Below are positions 27,037 through 36,047 of a stretch of 64,000 nucleotides of DNA, in pieces. The notes under the pieces are model-generated. The model worked only from the letters and a program-made list of their open reading frames with translations. It had not been told where the DNA came from and did not search any database. The stretch covers positions 2,170,001-2,234,000 of the forward strand of contig NZ_AP022595.1 of the NCBI RefSeq assembly GCF_010731875.1, read 5' to 3'. Source of the stretch: Mycolicibacterium sarraceniae (lineage in GTDB: Bacteria > Actinomycetota > Actinomycetes > Mycobacteriales > Mycobacteriaceae). A program made the translations under genes and the position numbers. The stretch's first letter is position 1. Each line of letters opens with the position of its first letter.

Positions 27037-27582
27037 GTGGTCCGGTGGTGGCCTCCGATCGGCTTGGCGGCCCTGGCGCTGCTCGGTTGGGCGGTGGGGG
27101 CGGGCACGACACCGATCGACGACTGGTTCCAGCGCGCCCACGGCAGCGTGCTCGGCTGGCTGCTGTTCTTCACCGACCAGCGCACGATCGCGGTGATCCT
27201 GCTCGGCGCTCTGGCGCTGGCCGGTTATCGCCGGCGATGGCTGCTGACCGCGGTTATCGTAGCGACTCCTGTTGTCGCCGTGTGGCTTTCGCGGGTGTTC
27301 AAGGTCTGGTTCGGCCGGGAGAAGGGTGGCGCACTCGCCTATCCCAGCGGACACACGACGCTGATGGTCGTCGCGGTGGGCATGGCGATTCTGGTCGCCG
27401 GTGCGCGGCTGTGGCTCGTCGTGGTGGCAAGTGTCTGGACGCTGCTGGGGATGCTCGGTCAGGCGGCGACCTATCACTACTTCACCGACGTTGTCGGCGG
27501 CCTGCTGCTGGGCAGTGCACTGGTGTGCTTGGCCGCGGTCCTTCGTTCACCCTCAAGACACTTCAGGTTTGCCTCCCGCTGA
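27037..27582 (+). CDS. PAP2-family membrane phosphatase
   Basis: 181 residues with about five or six membrane helices. The acid-phosphatase motifs are K-V-W-F-G-R-E (C1), P-S-G-H-T-T (C2) and the C3-like H-Y-F-T-D-V-V-G-G. The open frame begins much earlier inside the DinB gene, but that part is shadow. GTG 27037 is the first sensible start after the DinB stop. Likely dephosphorylates a lipid phosphate (undecaprenyl, phosphatidic or decaprenyl type) at the outer face of the membrane. Confidence 0.85.
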   Translation: MVRWWPPIGLAALALLGWAVGAGTTPIDDWFQRAHGSVLGWLLFFTDQRTIAVILLGALALAGYRRRWLLTAVIVATPVVAVWLSRVFKVWFGREKGGALAYPSGHTTLMVVAVGMAILVAGARLWLVVVASVWTLLGMLGQAATYHYFTDVVGGLLLGSALVCLAAVLRSPSRHFRFASR

Positions 27583-27594
27583 TAATTTCCGGCC

Positions 27595-28452
27595 GTGTCA
27601 CTCGAAAGCCATGGCTACACGATCTTTGATGATGATGACGACGACCCGGTGCTGCTCGACGCAGCAGGGCTGGCCGTCGATACCTGGCGGGAGAATTACC
27701 CGTACGACGAGCGCTTGACGCGCAACGAGTACGAGCAACAGAAGCGTCTGCTGCAGATCGAACTGCTGAAGCTGCAGAAGTGGAGCCAGTCCAACGGGCT
27801 GCGGCACGTCTTCGTGTTCGAGGGCCGTGACGCTGCCGGCAAGGGCGGCACCATCAAGCGTTTCATGGAGCACCTCAACCCCCGAGGCGCGCGCGTGGTG
27901 GCGCTGGAGAAGCCCACCGAGCGCGAGACCACCCAGTGGTACTTCCAGCGCTACGTCAACCATCTGCCTGCCGCCGGCGAGATTGTCATGTTCGACCGGT
28001 CCTGGTACAACCGCGCCGGGGTGGAGCGGGTGATGGGGTACTGCACGCCCAGGCAGCACGCCGAGTTCATCCGGCAGGCGCCGCTGTTCGAACAGATGCT
28101 GGTCAACGACGGCATCAGCCTGACCAAGCTATGGTTCTCGGTCTCGGCGAGCGAGCAGCGTACCCGGTTCACCATCCGTCAGGTCGACCCGGTGCGGCAG
28201 TGGAAACTGTCGCCGACGGATCTGGCGTCGCTGGACAAGTGGGACGCCTACACCGCGGCCAAGGAAGACATGTTCGCCTGGACGGACACCGAGATCGCGC
28301 CGTGGACGGTCATCAAAAGCAACGACAAGAAACGCGCGCGGATCAACGCGATGCGCCACGTGCTGAGTAAGTTCAACTACGACAACAAAGACCATGAGGT
28401 GGTTGGGACTCCCGACCCGTTGATTGTGGGCCGCGCGACTCACTCCGACTAG
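27595..28452 (+). CDS. ppk2: Polyphosphate kinase 2
   Basis: 285 residues. Uses polyphosphate to phosphorylate nucleoside diphosphates, or the reverse. Walker A is F-E-G-R-D-A-A-G-K-G-G-T-I-K-R, Walker B is F-D-R-S-W-Y-N-R-A-G, and the lid region V-M-G-Y-C-T matches the Rv3232c-type PPK2. An Asp-rich N-terminal stretch (D-D-D-D-D-D) precedes the domain. Starts at GTG 27595, 12 bases after the PAP2 stop. A second, different PPK2 lies at 58313-59170. Confidence 0.92.
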   Translation: MSLESHGYTIFDDDDDDPVLLDAAGLAVDTWRENYPYDERLTRNEYEQQKRLLQIELLKLQKWSQSNGLRHVFVFEGRDAAGKGGTIKRFMEHLNPRGARVVALEKPTERETTQWYFQRYVNHLPAAGEIVMFDRSWYNRAGVERVMGYCTPRQHAEFIRQAPLFEQMLVNDGISLTKLWFSVSASEQRTRFTIRQVDPVRQWKLSPTDLASLDKWDAYTAAKEDMFAWTDTEIAPWTVIKSNDKKRARINAMRHVLSKFNYDNKDHEVVGTPDPLIVGRATHSD

Positions 28453-28481
28453 ACCCCGCGCGTCCCCGCAGAGGAGGACGC

Positions 28482-29321
28482 GTGCGGTTCGCCGCGACGC
28501 TGCTGATGTGGCTCGTCACGACGTTGTTGTTGGCACTCGCCCTGCCGACGGCATGGGTGCAACAGCATCTGGTCGACGAAGGCGGCTATGCGGCGCTGGC
28601 GCAGAAGGCGGCCGCCGATCCCGCGTTGCAGTCGGCGATGGCGTCGGAGTTGACGACGCAGGTGGGCCGGCTGGGCACCAGTGTCAACACGGGGACGGTG
28701 AGTCTGGTCGCCGCTACCTACACCTCGGGCGCATCGTTTCCCGGGCAGTTCGCGCAGGCGAACCGCTTCGCGCACCGGTGGCTGTTCACCGATTCGATTC
28801 GTTCGAGCGTCGACTCGCAGGGCCGCTGGGTGATCGACATCGCGCCGATGCTCTCCGATGTCGCGTTCAAGGAGACGTTGGCCGATTACGACATCACGGT
28901 GCCCACCGCGGTACCGATTCCCTTAACCGACAACGCCCCTGCGGTATTGCGGCCTGGTGCGCTGCGACTGGCGGGCACCTATGGTCCGTGGGTCAGCGTC
29001 GGCTTGGCGGTGATCACCGGGGTGTTCGCGTTGTTCACGCTGTTCGTCGCCCGAAGCCGCGGCAAGATGCTGGTAGGTCTTGGTGTATCAGCGCTGGTTG
29101 TGGGCGCGGCGGGTTGGGCCGCAATCGAATTCGGACGGCGACGGCTGAATGCGGTGCTGGACAATTCCACCGGTGACATCCGGCGGATCGCCGACGTGCT
29201 GGTCAACACGGCGCAGGACAGCATGCATCAGTGGCTGAACATCAGCCTGGTGGTCGGCGGCGGCCTGGTGATCATCGGGGTGATCGTCTCGCTGTTGGTG
29301 AGTCTGGCCAGATCGACGTAG
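28482..29321 (+). CDS. Membrane protein with large extracytoplasmic domain, unknown function
   Basis: 279 residues preceded by an AGAGGAGG site. One N-terminal helix (residues 5-24), an Ala/Ser/Thr-rich soluble domain of about 135 residues, then helices near 165-187, 192-212 and 252-275. No catalytic motif recognised. The 3' end is followed on the opposite strand by a broken enoyl-CoA hydratase whose reading frame runs into this gene. Confidence 0.78.
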   Translation: MRFAATLLMWLVTTLLLALALPTAWVQQHLVDEGGYAALAQKAAADPALQSAMASELTTQVGRLGTSVNTGTVSLVAATYTSGASFPGQFAQANRFAHRWLFTDSIRSSVDSQGRWVIDIAPMLSDVAFKETLADYDITVPTAVPIPLTDNAPAVLRPGALRLAGTYGPWVSVGLAVITGVFALFTLFVARSRGKMLVGLGVSALVVGAAGWAAIEFGRRRLNAVLDNSTGDIRRIADVLVNTAQDSMHQWLNISLVVGGGLVIIGVIVSLLVSLARST

Positions 29322-29741
29322 GGCTCGACGATGTGGGACGGGTCCGGCCGCCGCTCCGGCCGCGCCTGGCTGTAGTCACCCCACGGCCCGTCGCGCAGTT
29401 CGACGGCCGCGCGCACGCCTTGGGTCCCTGCCGTCTTGATGAAGTCCAGGGCTTCGGGAGTATTGCGCATAAGCCCGTCGAGGATCCCAGGTGCCGTCGG
29501 TCATCATCGACTCACCCCAGTGCTGGAATCCGCCGCCGAAGTCGTAGCCGCCGCAGAATGCCCGACCGGCGCCGCGCAGGACGATGACCTTGATCGACGG
29601 ATCGCGTTCGGCCAGTCCGATGGCGGCCTCCACCTCGTCGGGCGTGGGCGGGACGATGGTGTTGAGGTGTTCGGGCCGGTTGAGGGTGACGGTGGCGACG
29701 GGGCCGTCGGTTGCGTAGAGCACGGTTTCGAATTCGGGCAT
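29322..29741 (-). pseudogene. Enoyl-CoA hydratase/isomerase with frame-breaking internal deletion
   Basis: From ATG 29741 the crotonase N-terminus is intact (V-A-T-V-T-L-N-R-P-E-H-L-N-T-I, then G-R-A-F-C-G-G-Y-D-F-G-G-G-F). After W-D-P near 29484 the homology moves to another frame with the C-terminal end: I-L-D-G-L-M-R-N-T-P-E-A-L, then G-P-W-G-D-Y-S-Q-A and S-H-I-V-E-P. The ~150-residue middle, with the second half of the active site, is missing. Confidence 0.82.
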
Positions 29742-29824
29742 AACCCAGTGAAGTGACTTGTCGGCCGCTGGTCAAGACGCTTCAATTGAGGTCATTACCG
29801 CATGGCTTACAGTATTATCACCTG

Positions 29825-30317
29825 GTGCTGCGAGTCGTCCAGTGGGCCATCGGATCGGTGGGCAAGCATTCCGTTGCCGCCGTCCATCGACATCCCGACC
29901 TCGAGCTGGTCGGCGCGTTGGTTTATAGCGACGACAAGGCGGGCCGTGACGTCGGTGACGTGTGCGGCATCGGGCCGATCGGCGTGCGGACCACCAAGGA
30001 CATCGACGAGATCGTCGCGTTGGATGCCGACTGCGTGTTGTACATGCCGCAGGGCGAGATGAATCCGCACCTGGCTCGGCGACGAGCAGGCGCCGGACTG
30101 GCCGACGGGGCGTGGGTGGAAGGTCACTGTCGAGGGGGAGCCGTCGATGGTGCTGGAATCGAAGATCGCCACGCGCGGCGAGGACGAGACCGATCAGGGC
30201 TGCTCGGGCACGGCTATGCATGCGGTGCATGCCATTTCGCCGGTGTGCACTACCGCGCCGGGGATCCGGACCTTCCTGGATCTGCCGATGATCGTCGGAC
30301 GGCACGTGTTGGGGTGA
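29825..30317 (+). pseudogene. DapB-like NAD(P)-binding reductase collapsed to its ends
   Basis: GTG 29825 opens V-V-Q-W-A-I-G-S-V-G-K-H, the nucleotide-binding start of mycobacterial dihydrodipicolinate-reductase-like proteins, and continues to A-D-C-V-L-Y-M-P-Q-G-E-M-N-P. Near 30074 the frame changes and the family C-terminus follows: G-W-K-V-T-V-E-G-E-P-S, then A-T-R-G-E-D-E-T-D-Q-G and F-L-D-L-P-M-I-V-G-R-H-V, with TGA at 30315. About 200 residues of the middle are deleted. Confidence 0.82.
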
Positions 30318-30320
30318 CGG

Positions 30321-30410
30321 GTTACTCGTCGCTACGACAAGTACGCTCTGAGCTACCTCGGCGGAGTCACCCTAGCCGCAATCATCACCTTCCACCGTGT
30401 CCGCAATTAG
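30321..30410 (+). mobile_element. Transposase C-terminal remnant (IS5/IS4-like)
   Basis: Thirty codons read R-R-Y-D-K-Y-A-L-S-Y-L-G-G-V, then L-A-A-I-I-T-F-H-R-V-R-N and TAG at 30408-30410. This closing block is typical of DDE transposases of the IS5/IS4 type. Nothing upstream belongs to the element, which is cut off at the end of the DapB-like pseudogene. Its right edge meets the truncated membrane gene at 30412. Confidence 0.65.
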
Positions 30411-30411
30411 C

Positions 30412-30917
30412 AGACACGACCTAGACAAACGAGCCCAGCGGCAGACAGTGTCTTGGCGTGCCAACCCGTCAGTGCTCCGCCGAATCCGAAAAACGCGACG
30501 ATGACGGCGAAAAGCCACCACGCCTTCGGCGCGGTGACTCGGCCGGGATAGCTATCGCGCAGTGGCATCGACGGTGGCTCGTCGGTGTCTTCATCAGGTC
30601 TACATCGGAAGGGTCAGGAGCAGAGCGCTGTCCTGCATGGAAAACGAATGGTTGCGGCCGCGGATCCTGATGTTGGGAGTTTTGAAATAGGCCTGAAAAA
30701 CGGTGACGAAAGTGATGCCCGCAGCGAGCATGATGACGGTCTTCCATCCGCGGCCGGCAAAGCTCAGCGAAATGAATGCGCCGCCGAGGAGCGAGCCGAA
30801 CCAGTAGAGCCAACGCTCGAACTGCCGGTCCTTGACGAAAGCGGTGCCGAGCCACGCCGCTACAAGGATGGTTCCACCAACGAAAAGTAGTCCCTGCGAA
30901 CAGATTTTAAAAGTCAT
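30412..30917 (-). pseudogene. Cassette A second membrane (immunity-like) gene, frameshifted and truncated
   Basis: ATG 30917 overlaps the upstream membrane gene by 11 bases. The first 105 codons give three helices and the family motif T-P-N-I-R-I-R-G-R, then F-S-M-Q-D, and stop at 30600. Past this stop another frame continues the family: D-E-D-T-D-E-P-P-S-M, then S-Y-P-G-R-V-T-A-P-K-A-W-W-L-F and a further helix. It is cut by transposase remnant sequence near 30411. A frameshift followed by insertion/deletion thus inactivated the second half. The first half could still be translated. Confidence 0.72.
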
Positions 30918-31620
30918 GGTCGATGTAGGGATCGGGTGTGGCGTCATCGCCGATTGATGTCGGAGTGGTTAAATAGTATGCGGCGAAGTACACCACCGTC
31001 GGCCACAGAAGCGTCGGGATTGACGACAGCACCACGATTGCGAACGGAATGTAACGACCCCGAGCAATGGAAAAATGGTCCTTTCGATCGAGATGGCCGA
31101 CAGCGGCGAGTGGAGCCGCAACCAACGCACCACCCATGATCCCAACTGGCGCAAACCATCCGGCCGCTAGTGCGAAGGTGCCCGTGATGAGTCCCAGTCC
31201 TGCCATGTTCCACCACATGCCCGACGCGGTTACGCGCTCCAGATAGCTATCCGGCGGCGGAGGTGGCTCGTTAGGATCTTGACGAGCATCGCTGATCCAG
31301 AAGGTGCGGACGCGTCCGCCAAGTTTGATGAAGGGCGTGAAGTAGAGGGAATACAGTATGCCGCCCGCCATCACGGCTAGGGCTGCCATGCCCGCCTCCG
31401 CGACGCCGCGTCGTAACCCGCTCAAACCCAACAAGATTGCTGCAGCGGTCCAACCCACCCAGAACACCCAACGCTTGCGGCTGACGTTAACCGGCAACAG
31501 GACAGCGGTGAGCCCGATGAAGCCAGCCACAAGGCCAGCTACAAACAGAACCCGACTCCAGTCGGTGAAGGCGGGAGCCGGCATAGCCGAGGCACAAAGG
31601 TTGGAAATCACCTCAGCCAT
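30907..31620 (-). CDS. Cassette A membrane protein, immunity candidate
   Basis: 237 residues with about seven helices in the pattern 3 + 2 + 2. Shared family marks: K-R-W-V-F-W-V-G-W before helix 2, F-T-P-F-I-K-L-G-G-R-V-R-T-F after helix 3, a Pro-rich acidic loop, R-V-T-A-S-G-M-W-W, and I-A-R-G-R-Y before the last helices. Starts 8 bases inside the large gene, so it is coupled to it. By position and membrane nature it could protect the host against the partner's hydrophobic C-terminus. This role is inferred. Confidence 0.8.
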   Translation of the reverse strand: MAEVISNLCASAMPAPAFTDWSRVLFVAGLVAGFIGLTAVLLPVNVSRKRWVFWVGWTAAAILLGLSGLRRGVAEAGMAALAVMAGGILYSLYFTPFIKLGGRVRTFWISDARQDPNEPPPPPDSYLERVTASGMWWNMAGLGLITGTFALAAGWFAPVGIMGGALVAAPLAAVGHLDRKDHFSIARGRYIPFAIVVLSSIPTLLWPTVVYFAAYYLTTPTSIGDDATPDPYIDHDF

Positions 31621-33115
31621 GTTTCATCTCCCGGACCGCCCATCGACTGCTGTGTTCTCCCAGAGCGCCGCCGGCCATGCCGCCCACCATCGTCCCCACG
31701 AATGCGCCACCAGGCCCCAATGCCCAACCTCCGAGAAAGCCCAAGGCCATACCGCCCCCAGCACCACCAAGCAAGCTTCCACCCAGCCCCGCGAATGTCT
31801 CGTCAGCAGGTGCGCCGTTGAGCCAAGCGTCGACCGCCAACCCGATCTCAAGGAGTGAGCCTGCTCCCTTCACGTACTCTCCCGCATTGGCGATCGATTT
31901 GATGGTCTCTGGGTTGAAGCCGTCGAGTGCGTGGCGACCAACAGGGGCACGTCCGTCTATATCGGTCGCGGTATCACCAGTGATGTCGGCGTATTGCTGT
32001 AAGTCTTGCCATGTGAGCCCGGATGCCAAGGCTTCGACGACCGATTCGGCCCGCTGTTTTGGCATACCAGAGTCTTCGAATGCCTTTTGGGTGGCGTTTA
32101 TCGCGTGGAGACGTGCGTCGGCCTCTTGTTGATCCATCCAGCGCGTCGCCTCGTCGGGTGTCATGGGCGGCATCCATGGCTGGCCCTGCTCGAGTTGCTT
32201 CTGCCATTCCCGGCGGACCAATGCGCGCCTCGACGGCGGAACTCCCAATATCGAATCCGGCTTCCACGGCCTCGTGTGTGCGGACTTCACGTAGTCGTCC
32301 AGCCGTTCGCCCGCCAGTCGGACAGCTTCGGGACTCGACGCGGAGTTCGTGATGGTCCCGTAGTCACGCAAACGCGCTGCGGCCTCGGCCTTTTCGGGGG
32401 CAATCGGGCCATCCGAGTCGACTAGGGCCTGATCGGTGGCGCGTTGACCTTCGTTGTATGCGCGGGCTGTAGATGTAGCGTCCGCGGCCGCGTCCAAGGC
32501 ATCGCCGTCAACCGCATCGATGGCGTCCGGTGTATAGCCCTCGGCCTCCATCTCGGTCATGGCCCGGGTCATCTCGCCGGCGTATGACTCGCGGCTGGCC
32601 TCGATTTCGCCGAGCGCCTCTCTGGTGTCGAGAATTGCGATGTTCTCGAGGGGCTCGAGGTCGGCTTCAGTCAATTCCACGCCCTGCGCGAGGGCCTGGT
32701 CGATCGCGTCATCGATTTCCTTGAGGCCGGCGTCCAGGGCCGCGATCGCATTGCGAGACGCGCGCTGTGCTTCCGTAAGAGAAGCGGCGATCTGCTCGAG
32801 ACCTACCCCAATTTTGGTGAGCTGTTGGTGGTTTAAGTGAAGTGAGACGATTGCGCCTTGAACCTCGGCGGAGTCGTTGATGGGGTGACTGCCATTCTCG
32901 CGATTCCATGACGCTTCGAACCGACTACGCGCATGCGCGAACGCCTCGGAAGTTTCGGTCATACAGACACCGGCGTCATAGAACGCCGTCGCAAGATCCG
33001 CTATCTGCTTCGGCTCACCACGCTGAAGTGTGGAATCAGTTCTCCAAGGGTCGCCGCCCGCGCCCGCGACAAGAGCCTCAATGCTGACGTGCCTCAGGCT
33101 TGGGTACTCGGCCAC
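31613..33115 (-). CDS. Cassette A large protein: helical N-terminus with glycine-zipper-like C-terminus
   Basis: 500 residues from GTG 33115, overlapping the small gene. The N-terminus (Y-P-S-L-R-H-V-S-I-E-A-L, G-G-D-P-W-R, S-W-N-R-E-N-G, P-I-N-D-S-A-E-V-Q) is the family opening shared with copies B and C. A long helical, Ala/Glu-rich part follows. Residues ~440-490 form a Gly/Ala-rich hydrophobic hairpin (G-G-S-L-L-G-G-A-G-G-G-M-A-L-G-F-L-G-G-W, then M-V-G-G-M-A-G-G-A-L). The layout suggests a secreted toxin or membrane-acting effector with ESX-like N-terminus. No catalytic motif recognised. Homologues exist in M. tuberculosis (Rv0026-like, from memory). Confidence 0.78.
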   Translation of the reverse strand: MAEYPSLRHVSIEALVAGAGGDPWRTDSTLQRGEPKQIADLATAFYDAGVCMTETSEAFAHARSRFEASWNRENGSHPINDSAEVQGAIVSLHLNHQQLTKIGVGLEQIAASLTEAQRASRNAIAALDAGLKEIDDAIDQALAQGVELTEADLEPLENIAILDTREALGEIEASRESYAGEMTRAMTEMEAEGYTPDAIDAVDGDALDAAADATSTARAYNEGQRATDQALVDSDGPIAPEKAEAAARLRDYGTITNSASSPEAVRLAGERLDDYVKSAHTRPWKPDSILGVPPSRRALVRREWQKQLEQGQPWMPPMTPDEATRWMDQQEADARLHAINATQKAFEDSGMPKQRAESVVEALASGLTWQDLQQYADITGDTATDIDGRAPVGRHALDGFNPETIKSIANAGEYVKGAGSLLEIGLAVDAWLNGAPADETFAGLGGSLLGGAGGGMALGFLGGWALGPGGAFVGTMVGGMAGGALGEHSSRWAVREMKHG

Positions 33116-33411
33116 AGCACCTCACGCAGCGCTTCGGTATTGCGTTGTTCCATCTCGCTGAACTCCGAAGCGGCGCGGTGGGCGTTATCGCCGAGAGTCC
33201 CGAGCCCATCGGAGTGGTCCTGCATGCGAGTCACATGGCGGGTGTGCGTCTGGATCAGGGCCGTGTGAAAGGCCTCTGCTGCTTCGAAATCACCAAAAAT
33301 CCCTGAAGCGACTGCCGCCCGGGAAAGCGCATTGGCGCCTTCCCGAACTCGATACGCCGCGTTGTATGAGCGGTTTGCGCCGGAGCGCATCTTATCGACA
33401 TCGACCTGCAC
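33094..33411 (-). CDS. Cassette A DUF2563 small protein (ESX-like partner)
   Basis: 105 residues from GTG 33411. Matches the DUF2563 pattern known from mycobacteria: V-D-V-x2-M-R-S-G-A-N-R-S, G-I-F-G-D-F-E-A-A-E-A-F-H, H-T-R-H-V, and E-M-E-Q-R-N-T-E-A-L-R near the end. The protein is short, helical and without a signal peptide, like ESX/WXG-type partners. It overlaps the start of the large gene by 22 bases and is the first gene of its cassette. Confidence 0.85.
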   Translation of the reverse strand: MQVDVDKMRSGANRSYNAAYRVREGANALSRAAVASGIFGDFEAAEAFHTALIQTHTRHVTRMQDHSDGLGTLGDNAHRAASEFSEMEQRNTEALREVLWPSTQA

Positions 33412-33444
33412 CGCGCACCCCCTGAGAAGTTAGCTGTTGGGTTC

Positions 33445-33472
33445 AGGGTACTACGCAACGTGTACTGGTCAA
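33445..33472 (-). promoter_or_regulatory. Promoter candidate of cassette A
   Basis: On the minus strand TTGACC (33467-33472) and TACCCT (33445-33450) are separated by 16 bases, 34 bases upstream of the small-gene start. The same pair with the same spacing lies before cassettes B and C, which supports a real promoter. Confidence 0.5.
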
Positions 33473-33481
33473 TTCACTTCA

Positions 33482-33895
33482 TCAGCCCAGCATGTGATGC
33501 AGGAATGAGTAGCTCAGCGCGGACTTGAAGGCCGTTTGCGCATTGTCGGCAGCGCCGGCGTGCCCGCCCTCGATGTTCTCCTAGTACCAGACCGGATGGC
33601 CGGCTTCCTCGAGCGCGGCGGTCATCTTGCGGGCATGGCCCGGGTGCACCCGGTCATCGCGTGTTGAGGTGGTGATCAGCACCGGGGGATAGGCCCGGTC
33701 AGCCGAAACATTCTGGTATAGCGAGTATTCCGAGATGAACGCCCAATCCTCGGGCTCGTCCGGGTCGCCGTACTCGGCCACCCACGACGCCCCGGCCAGC
33801 AGCAGATGGAAGCGTTTCATATCCAGTAGCGGCACCTGGCATACCAACGCGCCGAAAACTTGCGGGTACTTCGTCAGCATGATCCCCCATCAGCA
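33482..33895 (-). pseudogene. Duplicated 3' end of the prolyl oligopeptidase gene (copy A)
   Basis: Near-identical to 40908-41325 of the intact peptidase gene, carrying the last ~137 codons including the catalytic Asp and His region. A TAC-to-TAG change at 33581-33583 stops it early after H-P-V-W-Y. Homology breaks off around 33895. It is not a gene but the left-over of the duplication that carried cassette A. Confidence 0.92.
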
Positions 33896-34145
33896 GCTGT
33901 GACGCCGTGCTCGAGAGCGAGATGTACATAGCGCGGTTTGTGGAATCGGTGAACTCTGCCACCCATGCATTCCACGCCGTCTGTTCTGCCACAGAGCTTG
34001 AGATCAGAAGTAGCAGCAATGCTGGCAGTATCAGTGCCGTTCCAGCAATCATGACCCGGCGATGCCACAATCGCGGCGCGAGTAATTGTAGTGGGGCGCT
34101 TACCAGGCTTGCTGCACCAATCACGGGCCTTGCCCCCGTGTCCAT
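33896..34145 (-). pseudogene. Truncated membrane/exported protein fused to peptidase relic
   Basis: The minus strand encodes a basic segment (R-L-W-H-R-R-V), one hydrophobic helix (A-L-I-L-P-A-L-L-L-L-L-I-S-S-S), then E-Q-T-A-W-N-A-W-V-A-E-F-T-D-S-T, before running out of frame into the peptidase relic at 33895. The first codons lie in a hairpin, so the nominal ATG 34145 is doubtful. Probably the 5' part of a gene cut by the cassette duplication. Confidence 0.4.
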
Positions 34146-34165
34146 TACATGGGGGCAAGGCCCGT
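34123..34165 (-). terminator. Hairpin after cassette B membrane gene
   Basis: Perfect 15-base arms at 34123-34137 and 34151-34165 with a 13-base loop, starting 8 bases beyond the cassette B membrane-gene stop. There is no T-run on either side. It is likely a transcription terminator or mRNA stabiliser for cassette B. Confidence 0.7.
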
Positions 34166-34172
34166 CGTTGCG

Positions 34173-34529
34173 TCACGGTTCGTCGTCCTCATCGCCGTCA
34201 GATTGAGCCAGCGCGGGCGGTCGGTCGGGTCGGCCCTGGCTGAAGGCACCATAGACGCGGCCGTTGATCTTGACAAAGTTGGTCCAGAAACCGGCGACAA
34301 AGAACAGGGCCACTGCGGTCATGATCGAGACGAACAGCCCACTTCTCCAGTCGGGCAATTGCGAAAAGAACAACAACACCGCGGTGGCCGCGCAACAGGT
34401 CCACCACACTCTGCGTTCAACGGAGTCCGGCGACAGAGTTGCCGATTTCCACAGCGGGAAACTGCTGAAGATCGCCCCGACGCCGAGTGCGCCGATTGCT
34501 GCATACGCCAGTGTCTGTTGCATGCTCAT
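34173..34529 (-). CDS. Cassette B short membrane protein, immunity-like
   Basis: 118 residues with three helices. Ends in F-V-K-I-N-G-R-V-Y-G-A-F-S then an acidic tail (D-G-D-E-D-D-E-P), i.e. only the first half of the family seen in cassettes A and C. The start overlaps the large-gene stop by one base (TGATG), fixing ATG 34529. The upstream extension of the frame is shadow. May be a natural short form or a truncated one. Confidence 0.7.
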   Translation of the reverse strand: MSMQQTLAYAAIGALGVGAIFSSFPLWKSATLSPDSVERRVWWTCCAATAVLLFFSQLPDWRSGLFVSIMTAVALFFVAGFWTNFVKINGRVYGAFSQGRPDRPPALAQSDGDEDDEP

Positions 34530-36047
34530 CAACTCTTTCCGCCGCCCCCGGCCCCACCGAAGGCCGGGTCGAACATCGATCCGATGCCACCGCCCACCTG
34601 CTCGCCGCCGAGACCGCCGACCACGCTGGCCGCAATGACGATCGCTGCGGTGGTCCATGGGCCAGTAAACGACCCGGCGACCGCCGCCGCGCCCCACGCG
34701 GCAGCGGAACCACCCGCCAGACCCCCCAGCGCGCTACCCAACTCTTCGTTGCTGCCCCCTTGAGCACGATCGCTGATCGCGCTAACGAGGTCGATTAGGT
34801 CGCCATACTTTCCGACCCTACCGGCGATATGCGCCCACTTGCCGGCATCGGCCGGTGACAACAGATCTTCCAGTTTCGCGTGAGCACCGGAAGGTATCCC
34901 CTTGGCATAGGCATCGACGCCTGCGGCAGTCGGTCCGGTGTACTGGGTGATATCGCCTGCGCGGTGCAGCAAATCGTTGATGACCAGCTTGGCGCCGTCC
35001 TCGGACATGCCCTGGCTGGTGAGGGCGAAGATCGCCTGCTTCACGGCGACGACGCGCCCGAACTGTTCGCCTTCGTCGAGCTGCTGGGTCGCCTGGTCGG
35101 GTGTCATCGGCGGCAGGCCGTACAGCCCATGCTCTAACTGCCGTTGCAGATCCAACCTGCTGCGGGCTCGCGTACGGGCGTCCCCACCAAGAATGGGATC
35201 TTTCGGCAGCGGCCCGACGAACTTGGCCATCCGGAAGTCATCCAACCGCTCACCGGCCAGCTTGCGTGCGTCGGGGTCGGCAGTCGGATTGGTTGCGGTG
35301 GTGAAGTCTCGCAAACGCGCTGCGGCGTCGGCCTTTTCCGGTGTCAGCGGGCCGCCGCTGTTGACCAGTGCCTCATCTTTGGCGCGCTGGTTGGCGTCGT
35401 AGTAGTCGGTGGATTCGCGGCCGCGCTGCTCGGCGCCGGGCTCACCGGCACCGTCGATATCCTGGATCGGGGCGGGGTTGTAGCCGTGCTCGGCACGCAG
35501 GTCGGTCAACGCCGCGTCCAGCTTGGTGCCGTAGTCGTCGCGCAGCGCCTCGACTTGGTGCCGTACTCCGGAGGTTGCTGTGATCGCGTTGTCCTCCAGA
35601 GCCGAGGTATCTTGATCGTGGGCCAGTGCCTGGTCGATCAGTGCGTCGATATAGTGCAGCTGGGTGTTGAGGTTCTCCACCTGCATGCTTGAAAAGCGCT
35701 GTGTCTCAGCGAGTTGCCGCGATATTGGCGAGATCTGTGCCGATGGCGGGCAGCTGATCTTGCTGCACCATCAGCCGGGTCGTAGCGCGCTGCACCTCAG
35801 CGCTGTCATTGATGGGGTGCTCACCGTTCCCGCGGTTCCAGGACGCGCGGAATCGCTGTTGTGCCTGTTCGAATTCTTTGTATGTCTCGGTGGTACAGGC
35901 GCCCGCGCTGTAGAACGCCCGGCCGAGGTCGTTGATCGCCCCGGGATCGCCGCTCTGCAACGTCTGGTCTACCTTCCACGGATCGCCGCCGGCCTCACCG
36001 ACGAGGGCGCCGATGCTGATGTGCTTGAGGCTCGGATATTCGGTCAC
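34529..36047 (-). pseudogene. Cassette B large protein, broken by a 2-bp deletion
   Basis: GTG 36047 starts the same N-terminus as cassette C, but the frame ends after 113 codons (A-N-I-A-A-T-R). Compared with the intact copy (GCGAGAG around 40201-40207), B reads GCGAG near 35709, so one GA of a GAGA pair was lost. Downstream the frame is open again from 35686 to 34529 (385 codons, ATG start). It has the shared middle and its own C-terminus: G-K-Y-G-D-L-I-D-L-V, then G-S-A-L-G-G-L-A-G-G-S and G-G-G-I-G-S-M-F. The second part might be made separately. Confidence 0.82.
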
